Shown here: positions 1 through 7,429 of the stretch, piece by piece
How positions within the stretch are numbered: position 1 is the first letter of the stretch
How the letters are laid out: every line of letters starts with the position of its first letter
NCBI GenBank assembly: GCA_018664745.1
Contig: JABJNS010000091.1
Location: 1 to 13,990, forward strand
Length of the DNA: 13,990 bases
Source: Flavobacteriales bacterium
Lineage (GTDB): Bacteria > Bacteroidota > Bacteroidia > Flavobacteriales > BACL11
Direction of reading: 5' to 3'
Position numbers and translations under genes: made by a program
The notes under the pieces: model-generated
Told to the model about the DNA's origin: nothing
The model's input: only the letters and a program-made list of their open reading frames with translations
The model's database searches: none

Positions 1-598
1 AAGAACCTCCATCTGATGAAAATGATGAATTAAGCATATCTGGCTCATTTGGATCCTGACTATTATTAATTGTCAAATCTGTTAAACTATCACAATCAGT
101 ATTTGATAATGAAAAAGATACGAAAGGAGTAAATGGAATACATGCTACATTACCTGTAATGCCACCAACACAATTTCCGCAACTATCAATAAATGCAGTA
201 CCATTTAGCGTATTATTACAATCAAGAGCAAAATTAATTGTCATAAATGTATCAGCAACTGACCAAGAAGAATTACTGTTATTAGAAGAGCAATAAGCCA
301 TCACTTGCCAAGAGTAAGAAGTCCCTGCTGAAAGGTTATTAATAATTTTATAACTATTTAAAATATTATTCTTGTTATTCCAAGTAGTTGTGCCAACTTC
401 CTTATATCTTATCCGATAATGATCCACATTATTATCAATTATCCAATTAGCTGTTGCTGTAAAATTAGATATATTACTTGTGCTAATTCCTGTTGGCACT
501 GCACAATTTTGAGCATTAATATTTGTTGGATTTATTAAAAATCCCACAAAAAAAGAGAATATAATACTTAATAAGCTTTGGGTAAACTTTCTATTCAT
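1..598 (-). CDS. Secreted fibronectin type III / cysteine-motif surface protein, 3' end beyond the left edge
   Basis: Open from an ATG at 598 to the window edge without a stop, giving the first 199 residues. Residues 1-29 look like a signal peptide: charged MNRK, a hydrophobic stretch of about 15 residues, then NINA|QN. Residues about 33-125 read as one fibronectin type III domain (start CAVPTGIS, core HYRIRYK, then SYSWQVMAYC). Residues 126-153 carry a cysteine motif, DCNN-LNGTAFIDSCGNCVGG, of a kind often seen in large secreted Bacteroidota proteins. A Ser/Asn/Asp-rich stretch follows. Export to the outside is inferred from the signal peptide and domains. A T9SS C-terminal sorting domain would lie in the missing part, so cargo status is not shown. 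A consensus -7 promoter element lies about 50 bases upstream. No catalytic domain is visible in this part and I assign no specific function. Confidence 0.85.
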   Translation of the reverse strand, partial: MNRKFTQSLLSIIFSFFVGFLINPTNINAQNCAVPTGISTSNISNFTATANWIIDNNVDHYRIRYKEVGTTTWNNKNNILNSYKIINNLSAGTSYSWQVMAYCSSNNSNSSWSVADTFMTINFALDCNNTLNGTAFIDSCGNCVGGITGNVACIPFTPFVSFSLSNTDCDSLTDLTINNSQDPNEPDMLNSSFSSDGGS

Positions 599-600
599 AC

Positions 601-630
601 ACTTGTTTTTAAGTTACTTTACTTGTTTTT
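601..630 (-). repeat. Two direct 10-bp repeats in the 5' leader of the surface-protein gene
   Basis: The decamer ACTTGTTTTT (+ strand) occurs at 601-610 and again at 621-630, a spacing of 20 bases. On the coding strand it reads AAAAACAAGT twice, the second copy ending two bases before the ATG at 598. Both copies lie downstream of the predicted -7 element, so they would be in the mRNA leader. They could be chance in AT-rich DNA, a translation-enhancing A-rich leader, or a site for a regulator. Confidence 0.4.
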
Positions 631-649
631 CCTTCTATAATGAAGAGAG

Positions 650-657
650 CAAATTTA
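650..657 (-). promoter_or_regulatory. Bacteroidota -7 promoter element for the surface-protein gene
   Basis: The minus strand reads TAAATTTG, an exact match to TAnnTTTG, about 50 bases upstream of the ATG at 598. No clean TTG -33 element is found at the usual spacing, so this rests on the -7 box alone. Confidence 0.45.
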
Positions 658-710
658 ATAAAAAAAAATTAAACCTTTAGATATTACGGAATTAAGTAGT
701 ATGAGGATAC

Positions 711-738
711 AAAAAAGCACTGATAAATCAGTGCTTTT
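711..738 (-). terminator. Rho-independent terminator of tRNA-Gln
   Basis: The stem arms AGCACTGA (716-723) and TCAGTGCT (728-735) are perfect, with a TAAA loop, and A/T pairs extend the stem. On the minus strand the hairpin runs into a T tract (complement of the A run 711-716). It starts about 6 bases beyond the tRNA 3' end, so the trailer is very short. Confidence 0.85.
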
Positions 739-743
739 CATTG

Positions 744-816
744 TTGGCCGACTAGGGCTCGAACCTAGACTCTTCTGCACCAAAAGCAGACGTGTTGCCA
801 GTTACACCATCGGCCA
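744..816 (-). tRNA. trnQ: tRNA-Gln (anticodon TTG)
   Basis: The minus strand folds into a complete cloverleaf. The acceptor stem TGGCCGA pairs fully with TCGGCCA, followed by discriminator A (744). The T arm contains GGTTCGAGCC. The anticodon stem TCTGC/GCAGA holds the loop TTTTGGT, which places TTG at 783-781 and reads CAA glutamine codons. The 3' CCA is not encoded (ACAA follows), so it must be added after transcription. It is a lone tRNA with its own promoter and terminator. Confidence 0.97.
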
Positions 817-833
817 TTATTATAAATGGTCGG

Positions 834-864
834 CAAAAATAACAATTAAGTGATAAGTACAAAA
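834..864 (-). promoter_or_regulatory. Promoter of tRNA-Gln (TTG-18-TATTTTTG)
   Basis: The minus strand carries TTTTG (864-860), then 18 bases, then TATTTTTG (841-834). This fits the Bacteroidota housekeeping consensus TTG-N17-23-TAnnTTTG. The -7 box ends 17 bases before the mature tRNA 5' end, leaving a short leader. Confidence 0.7.
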
Positions 865-921
865 TAAAATCTCATTTTTTCGTTATTATAAAATCCGCAA
901 TGAAAACAACAAGAAATTTTA

Positions 922-929
922 TACATTCG
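922..929 (+). promoter_or_regulatory. Possible -7 element for the DUF2723 gene
   Basis: TACATTCG differs at one base from TAnnTTTG and lies 30 bases before the ATG at 959. No TTG is seen at the expected -33 spacing, so this is only a candidate. Confidence 0.3.
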
Positions 930-958
930 CCATCCTAACAAAAAAGTACTATTAAAAG

Positions 959-3900
959 ATGAATCAATTTAAAAAACTAAATAATATTATTGGGTGGAGC
1001 GTATTTTTAATCGCTTCATTTGTTTACCTATCTACTATTGAACAAACCGTAAGTTTTTGGGATTGTGGAGAGTATATTTCAACCGCTTATAAATTGGAAG
1101 TTGGACACCCTCCAGGAGCACCATTGTTTCAATTGTTTGGTAGAATTTTTACACTTTTTGCTGCTCAAGGAACAAGTGAAGTAGCAGTTGCTATCAATAT
1201 TTTATCAGCAATATGTTCCTCATTTACTATTCTTTTTCTGTTTTGGACAATTACAGCCTTTGGAAGAAAACTATTTTTTAAAGATAATAATTACGAAATT
1301 GGAAGAATATATGCTGTATTAGGAAGTGGTATTGTTGGAGCATTAGCTTATACTTTTTCTGATTCTTTTTGGTTTTCAGCAGTTGAAGGTGAAGTATACG
1401 CAATGTCATCATTTTTTACAGCCATCACTTTTTGGTGCATAATGAAATGGGAACAAGAGGCTGATCAACCTCAAGCAAGTAGATGGCTAGTTTTAATTGC
1501 TTATTTAATAGGGCTTTCGGTAGGAGTCCACTTATTAAGTTTATTAACTATCCCAGCTATGGGAATGATATACTATTATAAGAAATACGAATACTCAAAA
1601 TCAGGTGCAATAAAAGCATTCATCATTTCAATGATAATGTTAGGGCTTGTGCAAGGAGTTATTATTCCTGGAGCTGTAAGTTTAATCTCTTCTTTTGAGC
1701 TATTCTTTGTAAATACTATTGGACTTCCATTCAATTCAGGAACAATTATTTATTTCCTTGCAATCATTACTGCAATTGCTTTTGGAATATCTTACACTAA
1801 AAAACATAACAAAGCTATTTGGAATACTGCAATACTAGGAATTATGATGCTCTTAATAGGCTATTCTTCATTTGCAATATTAGTAGTACGTTCAAATGCA
1901 AATCCTCCTATTGATGAGAATAATCCTGAAGATGCTGTTGGGCTTTTATCATATTTAAAAAGAGAGCAATACGGAAGTTGGCCAATTGTTTATGGACAAC
2001 ATTTTAATGCAAAACTAGACAGCAGAAAACCTTATTTAGATGGGAATCCTGTTTACGCTAAAGATGAGAAGAAAGGAAAATATGTAGTCATTGATAAAAG
2101 AAAAAATACACTTCCTAACTACAGTAAAAAAGACAAAATGCTTTTCCCAAGAATTTGGAGTAATACCCAAGCAAGACATGCTGGCGGCTATGTAAATTGG
2201 GCAGGATTAAAAAATAAGGATGCAAAACCAACCTTTGGACAAAACTTAACATACTTCTTCAAATATCAAATCGGCTGGTCCTATGTTCGTTATTTTATGT
2301 GGAATTTTGCAGGAAGGCAGAATGACTTTATGAATATGGATGGAAATTCATTGAATGGAAATTGGGAAAGTGGAATTGGTTTTATTGACAATGCCCGATT
2401 AGGAACGCCATCATCTGAAGTAGATGTTCCTGATTATTTAGGGAAAAATAAAGGGAAAAATCATTATTATTTCTTACCACTACTCTTAGGGCTTATAGGA
2501 ATGCTATTTCACTTTAAACAAAATAACCAAGATGCTTTAACTGTACTCCTATTTTTCCTCTTTACAGGAGTACTTATTATAGTATACTTAAATGTTGTAC
2601 CCTTCCAACCAAGAGAAAGAGATTATGCTTATGTCGGCTCATTCTATGCTTTTGCGATATGGATAGGATTAGGAGTACTTGGCATTTATGATTTCTTAAA
2701 CAAAAAAATGAACTCTACCGCTAGTGCTAGTTTAGCTACAGTTATTGCTCTTATTATCCCTACATTAATGGCTGCCGAGAACTGGGATGATCATGATAGA
2801 AGTGGAAGATTTACAGCCTTAGAAGTCGCTAAAAATTACCTGAATTCTTGTGATAAAAATGCAATTCTATTTACCAATGGGGATAACGATACTTTCCCAC
2901 TTTGGTATGCGCAAGAAGTAGAAGGAATAAGAACAGATATTAAAGTTGTTAATTTATCCTTATTCAATACTCCTTGGTATATTGATCAAATGAAAAGAGC
3001 TTCTTATGAAGCTGCTCCTATTCCTTCATCATTAGAGCATGACGACTATAAAGCAGGAACAAGAGATTATACTCCAATAAATGAACGCTTTAAAGAATAT
3101 GTTGAAGTGAAAGATGTTGTTAATTTTATTAATAGCAAAAGTGCTAAAGCTAAAATAAATACTTCAGCAGGATTAAGAAACTACTGCCCAACTAAAAAAT
3201 TGAAGCTTTCAGTTAATAATGAAAATGTTAAATCATTTATCCCTACTGAATATCATGATAAAATTGTTGATGAAATCAGATTTAAACTAAAAGGGAATGG
3301 ACTTTACAAAAACAAATTAATGGTATTGGATATCCTAGCTAATTTCAACTGGGAGCGTCCTATTTATTTTGCCATTACTGTAGGTAGAGACAACTTTATG
3401 GGCTTAGAAAAATACTTCCAATTAGAAGGATTAGCTTATCGTTTAGTTCCTTATGTAGCTCAATCTCCTGATGGACAAACAGGAATTGTACATACTGAAA
3501 AAATGTATGATCGTTTAGTTACATCTTTTGAGTGGGGAGGGTTCAATAATTCTGATTTATATTTTGATGAAACCAATACCAGAATGGTAATGAATTTCAG
3601 AAATAACTATTCAAGATTAGCGGAGGCTTTATTCCAAAAAGGAGATACAGCAAGGGCTATTGAAACATTAGATAAATGTATGGCTGAATTCCCTAGAGAT
3701 GTTGTGAATTTAAGCTACTTTGCATTACCAATTATTGACATCTACTACAAATTAGGAGAAGATGAAAAAGCAAAAGCAGTACTAGCTGTAATGATTGATG
3801 ACTACTTAACTGAAATCAAATACTTAAAAGAATTTGGCAGAGGGAGTGGATTAAAACAAAACATTAGTATTGCAGGGCAAGTACTGAGTAGTTTAGGCAG

Positions 3901-4054
3901 AGTTATTCAAATTCATAAGCTAGAAGATTTGACTGCTACTTATTCTGATGAAGATGGAATTTATTTCAAAACTAAAGGTACTGAAAAAACAGAGATTGAT
4001 TTTGCAACTTACCGCATCAATACTTTTATGGATGAATATCTAAGTATTCAATAA
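959..4054 (+). CDS. DUF2723 family integral membrane protein (GT-C-like, protein O-mannosyltransferase-type fold)
   Basis: A polytopic inner-membrane protein of 1031 residues with the Bacteroidota DUF2723 layout. TM1 is at about 11-27, followed by a loop with FWDCGE (33-38) and VGHPPG (48-53). An acidic residue (D35/E38) after TM1 is where GT-C glycosyltransferases keep their catalytic Asp. A second conserved loop is SFWFSAVEGEVYA (136-148). Several more hydrophobic segments reach to about 600. A soluble part then begins with NGDNDTF (640-646) and the WYAQEVEG segment, a family hallmark. Residues about 880-960 look TPR-like (LAEALFQKGDTARAIETLDKC). The family resembles protein O-mannosyltransferases and is thought to transfer a lipid-linked sugar to an extracytoplasmic acceptor; donor and acceptor here are unknown. 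The deacetylase gene starts 5 bases after the stop, suggesting one transcript. The start gives an intact TM1 with a short basic N-terminus. Confidence 0.9.
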   Translation: MNQFKKLNNIIGWSVFLIASFVYLSTIEQTVSFWDCGEYISTAYKLEVGHPPGAPLFQLFGRIFTLFAAQGTSEVAVAINILSAICSSFTILFLFWTITAFGRKLFFKDNNYEIGRIYAVLGSGIVGALAYTFSDSFWFSAVEGEVYAMSSFFTAITFWCIMKWEQEADQPQASRWLVLIAYLIGLSVGVHLLSLLTIPAMGMIYYYKKYEYSKSGAIKAFIISMIMLGLVQGVIIPGAVSLISSFELFFVNTIGLPFNSGTIIYFLAIITAIAFGISYTKKHNKAIWNTAILGIMMLLIGYSSFAILVVRSNANPPIDENNPEDAVGLLSYLKREQYGSWPIVYGQHFNAKLDSRKPYLDGNPVYAKDEKKGKYVVIDKRKNTLPNYSKKDKMLFPRIWSNTQARHAGGYVNWAGLKNKDAKPTFGQNLTYFFKYQIGWSYVRYFMWNFAGRQNDFMNMDGNSLNGNWESGIGFIDNARLGTPSSEVDVPDYLGKNKGKNHYYFLPLLLGLIGMLFHFKQNNQDALTVLLFFLFTGVLIIVYLNVVPFQPRERDYAYVGSFYAFAIWIGLGVLGIYDFLNKKMNSTASASLATVIALIIPTLMAAENWDDHDRSGRFTALEVAKNYLNSCDKNAILFTNGDNDTFPLWYAQEVEGIRTDIKVVNLSLFNTPWYIDQMKRASYEAAPIPSSLEHDDYKAGTRDYTPINERFKEYVEVKDVVNFINSKSAKAKINTSAGLRNYCPTKKLKLSVNNENVKSFIPTEYHDKIVDEIRFKLKGNGLYKNKLMVLDILANFNWERPIYFAITVGRDNFMGLEKYFQLEGLAYRLVPYVAQSPDGQTGIVHTEKMYDRLVTSFEWGGFNNSDLYFDETNTRMVMNFRNNYSRLAEALFQKGDTARAIETLDKCMAEFPRDVVNLSYFALPIIDIYYKLGEDEKAKAVLAVMIDDYLTEIKYLKEFGRGSGLKQNISIAGQVLSSLGRVIQIHKLEDLTATYSDEDGIYFKTKGTEKTEIDFATYRINTFMDEYLSIQ

Positions 4055-4059
4055 GAACT

Positions 4060-4671
4060 TTGTTTGCAACAACACCAAAATTTATACAAGCACTCTTTCC
4101 TTCATTAGTTTGGAGGAAAGAGACGCTAAATAAAGAAATTTGGCTCACTTTTGATGATGGTCCTGAACCTGAAGTTACACCTTGGATTTTATCCGTATTA
4201 AAAAAAGAAAACATAACTGCTACTTTCTTTTTAGTAGGAGAACAAATTGAAGAGTTTCCAGAACTTGTTGGGGCAATTATAAAAGAAGGTCATACTATTG
4301 CCAATCACTCTTATTCTCATAAAAACGGATGGCTTTGCACAAAGGAAAAGTATATTGCTGATATAGAAAAATGCCAGGAACTTATGCCTAACAATAAGCT
4401 ATATCGTCCACCTTATGGAAAAATTACTAAGGCACAAATTACACTTCTAAAAGAAAAGTATAAAATTATTTTATGGGATGTACTCAGCTGGGATTTTCAG
4501 CAAAATACAAGCCCAGAAAGAGTACAAGGAAATATCCTAAAAAACACTAAGGAGGGCTCTATTATTGTATTGCACAACAACCAAAAAAGTCATAAGAATT
4601 TTTTTCCTATATTGGAAGATACTATTCAAAAATTAAAAGAAAAAGGATTTAGCTTTAGTGCTACTTGGTAG
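4060..4671 (+). CDS. Polysaccharide deacetylase (NodB homology domain, CE4-like), apparent TTG start
   Basis: A single NodB domain fills the 203-residue protein. The motifs are complete: TFDDGP (30-35, catalytic D32 and metal ligand D33), HSYSH (83-87, metal ligands), RPPYG (116-120), DVLSWD (140-145) and IVLH (169-172). It is expected to remove acetyl groups from an N-acetylated or O-acetylated glycan using a divalent metal; the substrate is not evident. There is no clear signal peptide, although residues 8-18 are mildly hydrophobic. The start is TTG at 4060, 5 bases after the previous stop. No ATG or GTG lies upstream in the open frame, which begins at 4036, or before motif 1, and MFATTPKFIQALFPSLVW matches the usual family N-terminus. 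Coupled re-initiation after the DUF2723 gene is likely. The 3' end overlaps the convergent methyltransferase gene by 11 bases. Confidence 0.88.
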   Translation: MFATTPKFIQALFPSLVWRKETLNKEIWLTFDDGPEPEVTPWILSVLKKENITATFFLVGEQIEEFPELVGAIIKEGHTIANHSYSHKNGWLCTKEKYIADIEKCQELMPNNKLYRPPYGKITKAQITLLKEKYKIILWDVLSWDFQQNTSPERVQGNILKNTKEGSIIVLHNNQKSHKNFFPILEDTIQKLKEKGFSFSATW

Positions 4672-5437
4672 CAATACAGAAGTGATCCAAACATTCATTA
4701 TCTGATGCAGAAATAGAATAATCAGTATGCACAACAGTATTTACAATTCCTTCATTACTATCCTGCAAATTATGACGATTAAATCTATTTAAAATATCAT
4801 AAGGAATTTGCAACATCCATCTTGGCAACCAATATTGCATATTCAAAATATCAAAGCGTGTTATCTTACGAACTGACTCTTTATTTTTATTGTAATAATC
4901 CATTACTTTATCATTCCCAAAAACACCTTTCAATTCATAATTATCAAATGAACTTTTAAGCACCTCTCCCATCTGTTCAGGAGTGTATTCCCTAATGTGC
5001 CATGGATTTCTTGTTAAAGACATCATAACATTCGGAGTGGTTAAAATCACCTTTCCGCCAGGCTTTAATACCCTATGAATTTCTTGCAAGAACATTTCAT
5101 CATCTTCAATATGCTCAATTACCTGAAAGGTAACTACAAAATCAACACTATTATCTTCAATCCCTTTTAGAGGTGGTACTTCCGTTTGAATAAAAGTAAT
5201 ATTATTTGCCTGCTTTAATTCATCACTTATATTAGTACTGTATTTATCTACAGCAATATAATGATCAGCTTGTGGGGCTAATTCCATAATTCCATACCCT
5301 TCACCACTCCCTACTTCAAGTACTGTTCCGCTAATAATTTTAGCAGCTTCTTTATAAGCAATTAAATGCCTTTGATAAATAACATTTTCTGATGGATCAA
5401 GGTGTGAACTCCTTTCGGCTGTCTGTAATATTCCCAT
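4661..5437 (-). CDS. Class I SAM-dependent methyltransferase (Methyltransf_11/25 type)
   Basis: A soluble 258-residue protein with a Rossmann-type methyltransferase core. Motif I is VLEVGSGEGYG (39-49, GxGxG at G43/G45/G47). An acidic residue follows at the end of strand 2 (IAVDKYS). NSVDFVVTFQVIEHIED forms motif IV, and RVLKPGGKVILTTPN is the usual post-motif segment. The C-terminal 80 residues (HIREYTPEQM, then YNKNKESVRKITRFD) probably shape the acceptor site. The LKPGG/TTPN pattern is common in enzymes acting on small molecules, lipids or glycans, but the substrate cannot be read from sequence. It has its own -7/-33 promoter inside the 3' end of the upstream xth gene, 33 bases away. Its stop codon lies within the convergent deacetylase gene (11-base overlap), with no terminator hairpin between them. 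Confidence 0.85.
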   Translation of the reverse strand: MGILQTAERSSHLDPSENVIYQRHLIAYKEAAKIISGTVLEVGSGEGYGIMELAPQADHYIAVDKYSTNISDELKQANNITFIQTEVPPLKGIEDNSVDFVVTFQVIEHIEDDEMFLQEIHRVLKPGGKVILTTPNVMMSLTRNPWHIREYTPEQMGEVLKSSFDNYELKGVFGNDKVMDYYNKNKESVRKITRFDILNMQYWLPRWMLQIPYDILNRFNRHNLQDSNEGIVNTVVHTDYSISASDNECLDHFCIATK

Positions 5438-5456
5438 TTTTTTATTTTGAAGTTGG

Positions 5457-5487
5457 CAAATATAAGAAAACTAATCAGCTAGCTCAA
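5457..5487 (-). promoter_or_regulatory. Promoter of the methyltransferase gene (TTG-20-TATATTTG)
   Basis: The minus strand reads TTG (5487-5485), 20 bases, then TATATTTG (5464-5457), an exact Bacteroidota-type match. The -33 part lies inside the last codons of xth. The ATG is at 5437, so the leader is only about 12 bases. Confidence 0.6.
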
Positions 5488-6235
5488 CAAGTACCGGACA
5501 ATGGTCAGAATGCTTGGCAGCTGGCAAAATCTGTGAGCGTTTTAGTTTTGGTAAAAGTGAATTCGCAATCATATTATAATCAATACGCCAACCCAAGTTT
5601 TTTGCTCTTGAATTTGCTCTGTAACTCCACCAACTATAATGGTGAGGATCCTTATTCAAATGCCTAAATGAATCGACAAAACCACTGGCAATAAATTGGC
5701 TCACCCACTCTCTTTCTTCTGGTAAAAATCCTGATGAATTTTTATTTACTTTAGGATTATGAATATCAATTTCAGTATGACAAATATTATAATCTCCTGA
5801 AATAATTAAGTTAGGAATGGTCTTTTTTAACTTTGCAATATAGTCATAAAACAAAGTCAAAAACTCCATTTTAAATGCTTGCCTTAAATGATTACTTCCT
5901 GAAGGAAAATAAACACTCATTACAGAATAATTATCAAAATCAGCACGAATTACTCTTCCTTCAAAATCAATTTTTTCAATTCCACAACCATACTCAATAT
6001 GCTTAGGTTTTATTTTTGACAGAATAGCTACCCCACTATAACCTGGCTTTACAGCCGAGTTTATAAAACAGGAATATCCTTGTTCATTAAAAAGAGCTTC
6101 ATCAAATTGTTCAGGCTTTGCTTTTATCTCTTGCAGGCAAACTATATCAGTATTTGAAGCTTTTAACCATCCTGCTAAATCCTTCTTTATAGCAGCTCTT
6201 ATTCCATTAACATTATAAGTAATTATAGTTGGCAT
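5471..6235 (-). CDS. xth: Exodeoxyribonuclease III (AP endonuclease, EEP family)
   Basis: A 254-residue protein of normal exonuclease III length. It cuts DNA 5' of abasic sites and trims 3' blocked ends in base excision repair, using Mg2+. All active-site motifs are present: TYNVNGIR (N8), CLQEIKA (metal ligand E36), SGDYNICHTEIDIHNPK (D148, N150), WWSYR-and-GWRIDY (D219) and the terminal HSDHCPV (D244, H245). It is cytosolic with no signal peptide. The start overlaps the stop of the upstream coiled-coil gene by one base (TAATG), so translation is probably coupled. It is the last gene of a four-gene minus-strand cluster with DUF4197, DUF1844 and a coiled-coil membrane protein. Those neighbours have no known repair role, so co-transcription may be incidental. 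Confidence 0.95.
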   Translation of the reverse strand: MPTIITYNVNGIRAAIKKDLAGWLKASNTDIVCLQEIKAKPEQFDEALFNEQGYSCFINSAVKPGYSGVAILSKIKPKHIEYGCGIEKIDFEGRVIRADFDNYSVMSVYFPSGSNHLRQAFKMEFLTLFYDYIAKLKKTIPNLIISGDYNICHTEIDIHNPKVNKNSSGFLPEEREWVSQFIASGFVDSFRHLNKDPHHYSWWSYRANSRAKNLGWRIDYNMIANSLLPKLKRSQILPAAKHSDHCPVLVELAD

Positions 6236-7146
6236 TATCTAAGTTTTAAATTTTTTTGAGCCGCAATACTTCCCTCAATAATTAAGTTAATCTGATATTT
6301 CCCTGGCAACAATACTTGAACTCTTTCCCATTCAAAACAATGGCTCATTTCAATATTATCATACTCAAACTTAGCTAAGCTTGTGCAATTAATTAATGAA
6401 TCAGCAACAGTAGTTGTACAGTCATCATTACCTAAAACTAATATTCCATTTTCATCAATAACTTGAAAGTAAATAGTCTTCAACTCAGCATCAGAAATTG
6501 AGTTAGCAGCAACAGAAAAGCATGTCCTAATCTTCTGCACCTTTTTAGCATACTTAGTTGCTAATTCTCTTCCTGTACTTCTGTAGCGTATTGTTTCAAT
6601 TTCTAAGTCAAACACCTCCAAAACAGAACCTCTGCTTACTTTTTCTGCCAATTTTTTATTCTGTTTATTTAGCTTATAGTTCTTCCAATTTATATTCTTA
6701 TTCGCTTTCACAACACTGTCTTTTTCTAAAACAAGTACTTCATTCACAACTAATAACGAATCAATATTTGCTAAATATCTTTTTGAAATATCTTTCAATG
6801 TAGCAATCTTTTTTCTCGCTTCACTTAAATCGTTTTTAGTTCTTATCAGATTTCTTATTTCCGCAATTTGATGTTGAATAACAGAATCTTTTTCATGTAA
6901 TTGCTCATTCAATTCGCCATACTCATCTAACAAATCATCATGCTCGTCAATCAAATCATCTAACTCATCACGCAACATATTTTTTTGTTCAATAAACTGA
7001 ACCTTCAATTGCATTTGTTCCTCCATTTTATTTTGCTGAAAAAATAGAGATGCAATAAGTAATACCACAACACCAATAAATAAAATAATTACTTTTCTAT
7101 TTCCAGTATCTACCCATAATGCTTTAAGCTTATTTATCATCTTCAT
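6235..7146 (-). CDS. Membrane-anchored coiled-coil protein with C-terminal extracytoplasmic domain, function unknown
   Basis: The 303 residues fall into three parts. A short basic N-terminus leads to one transmembrane helix (about 19-36, VIILFIGVVVLLIASLFF). A long heptad-rich coiled coil follows (about 40-165, with DELDDLIDEHDDLLDEYGEL and further Leu/Ile heptads). The C-terminal domain (about 170-303) is compact and mostly beta, with RTCFSVAANSI and IYFQVIDENGILVLG. The positive N-terminus suggests N-in topology, putting the coiled coil and C-domain in the periplasm. Similar Bacteroidota proteins are sometimes labelled chromosome partitioning protein, but no ParA ATPase motifs are present and I reject that name. 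A start at residue 3 (ATG at 7140) is possible. The gene overlaps the DUF1844 gene by 17 bases upstream and xth by one base downstream, so expression must be linked. A scaffold or spacer role is a guess. Confidence 0.8.
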   Translation of the reverse strand: MKMINKLKALWVDTGNRKVIILFIGVVVLLIASLFFQQNKMEEQMQLKVQFIEQKNMLRDELDDLIDEHDDLLDEYGELNEQLHEKDSVIQHQIAEIRNLIRTKNDLSEARKKIATLKDISKRYLANIDSLLVVNEVLVLEKDSVVKANKNINWKNYKLNKQNKKLAEKVSRGSVLEVFDLEIETIRYRSTGRELATKYAKKVQKIRTCFSVAANSISDAELKTIYFQVIDENGILVLGNDDCTTTVADSLINCTSLAKFEYDNIEMSHCFEWERVQVLLPGKYQINLIIEGSIAAQKNLKLR

Positions 7147-7423
7147 TTTTCGTTTCTTCTACCTTATTTTCAGGTTTTGCCTTTTCATCAATATAATTTA
7201 AGCGTAATTCTGAAAGCATTCCATCCAACAATTTTTCAATATCTTCAGTAACATTTCCTCTCGTTTTTACTTTTAGCATCTCCATCAAATCGATAGTTTG
7301 GCTAACATATTCCAAGTTACGGCTTACCTGCCCAGTGGGGTCAGCAATTTTACCCAACCCTTGCATTGCAGAAGTGTGGAACATATAAATAAGTTGCATT
7401 AAAATTTGATCGTTCTTTTCCAT
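7130..7423 (-). CDS. DUF1844 domain protein
   Basis: A small 97-residue protein matching the DUF1844 pattern across residues 7-78. QLIYMFHTSAMQGLGKIADP is followed by NLEYVSQTIDLMEMLKVKTRGN, then a segment ending LLDGMLSELRLNYID. The fold should be mainly helical and soluble. The last 20 residues are charged and low-complexity (KPENKVEETKNEDDK). The family is widespread in bacteria and has no established function that I know of. It sits 6 bases after the DUF4197 stop and overlaps the following coiled-coil gene by 17 bases. This points to strong translational coupling and perhaps a fixed expression ratio with the membrane protein. Confidence 0.85.
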   Translation of the reverse strand: MEKNDQILMQLIYMFHTSAMQGLGKIADPTGQVSRNLEYVSQTIDLMEMLKVKTRGNVTEDIEKLLDGMLSELRLNYIDEKAKPENKVEETKNEDDK

Positions 7424-7429
7424 AGTTGT

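Noticed and set aside
809..836. Imperfect inverted repeat next to the tRNA-Gln 5' end, as a possible attachment site
   Set aside because: The arms (GGCCATT and AATGGTC) are short and mismatched, there is no duplication of the tRNA 3' end, and no integrase is nearby.
6235..7146. Chromosome partitioning (ParA-like) role for the coiled-coil membrane protein
   Set aside because: No Walker A or other ParA motifs are present; the likeness is only to a coiled-coil protein often mislabelled that way.
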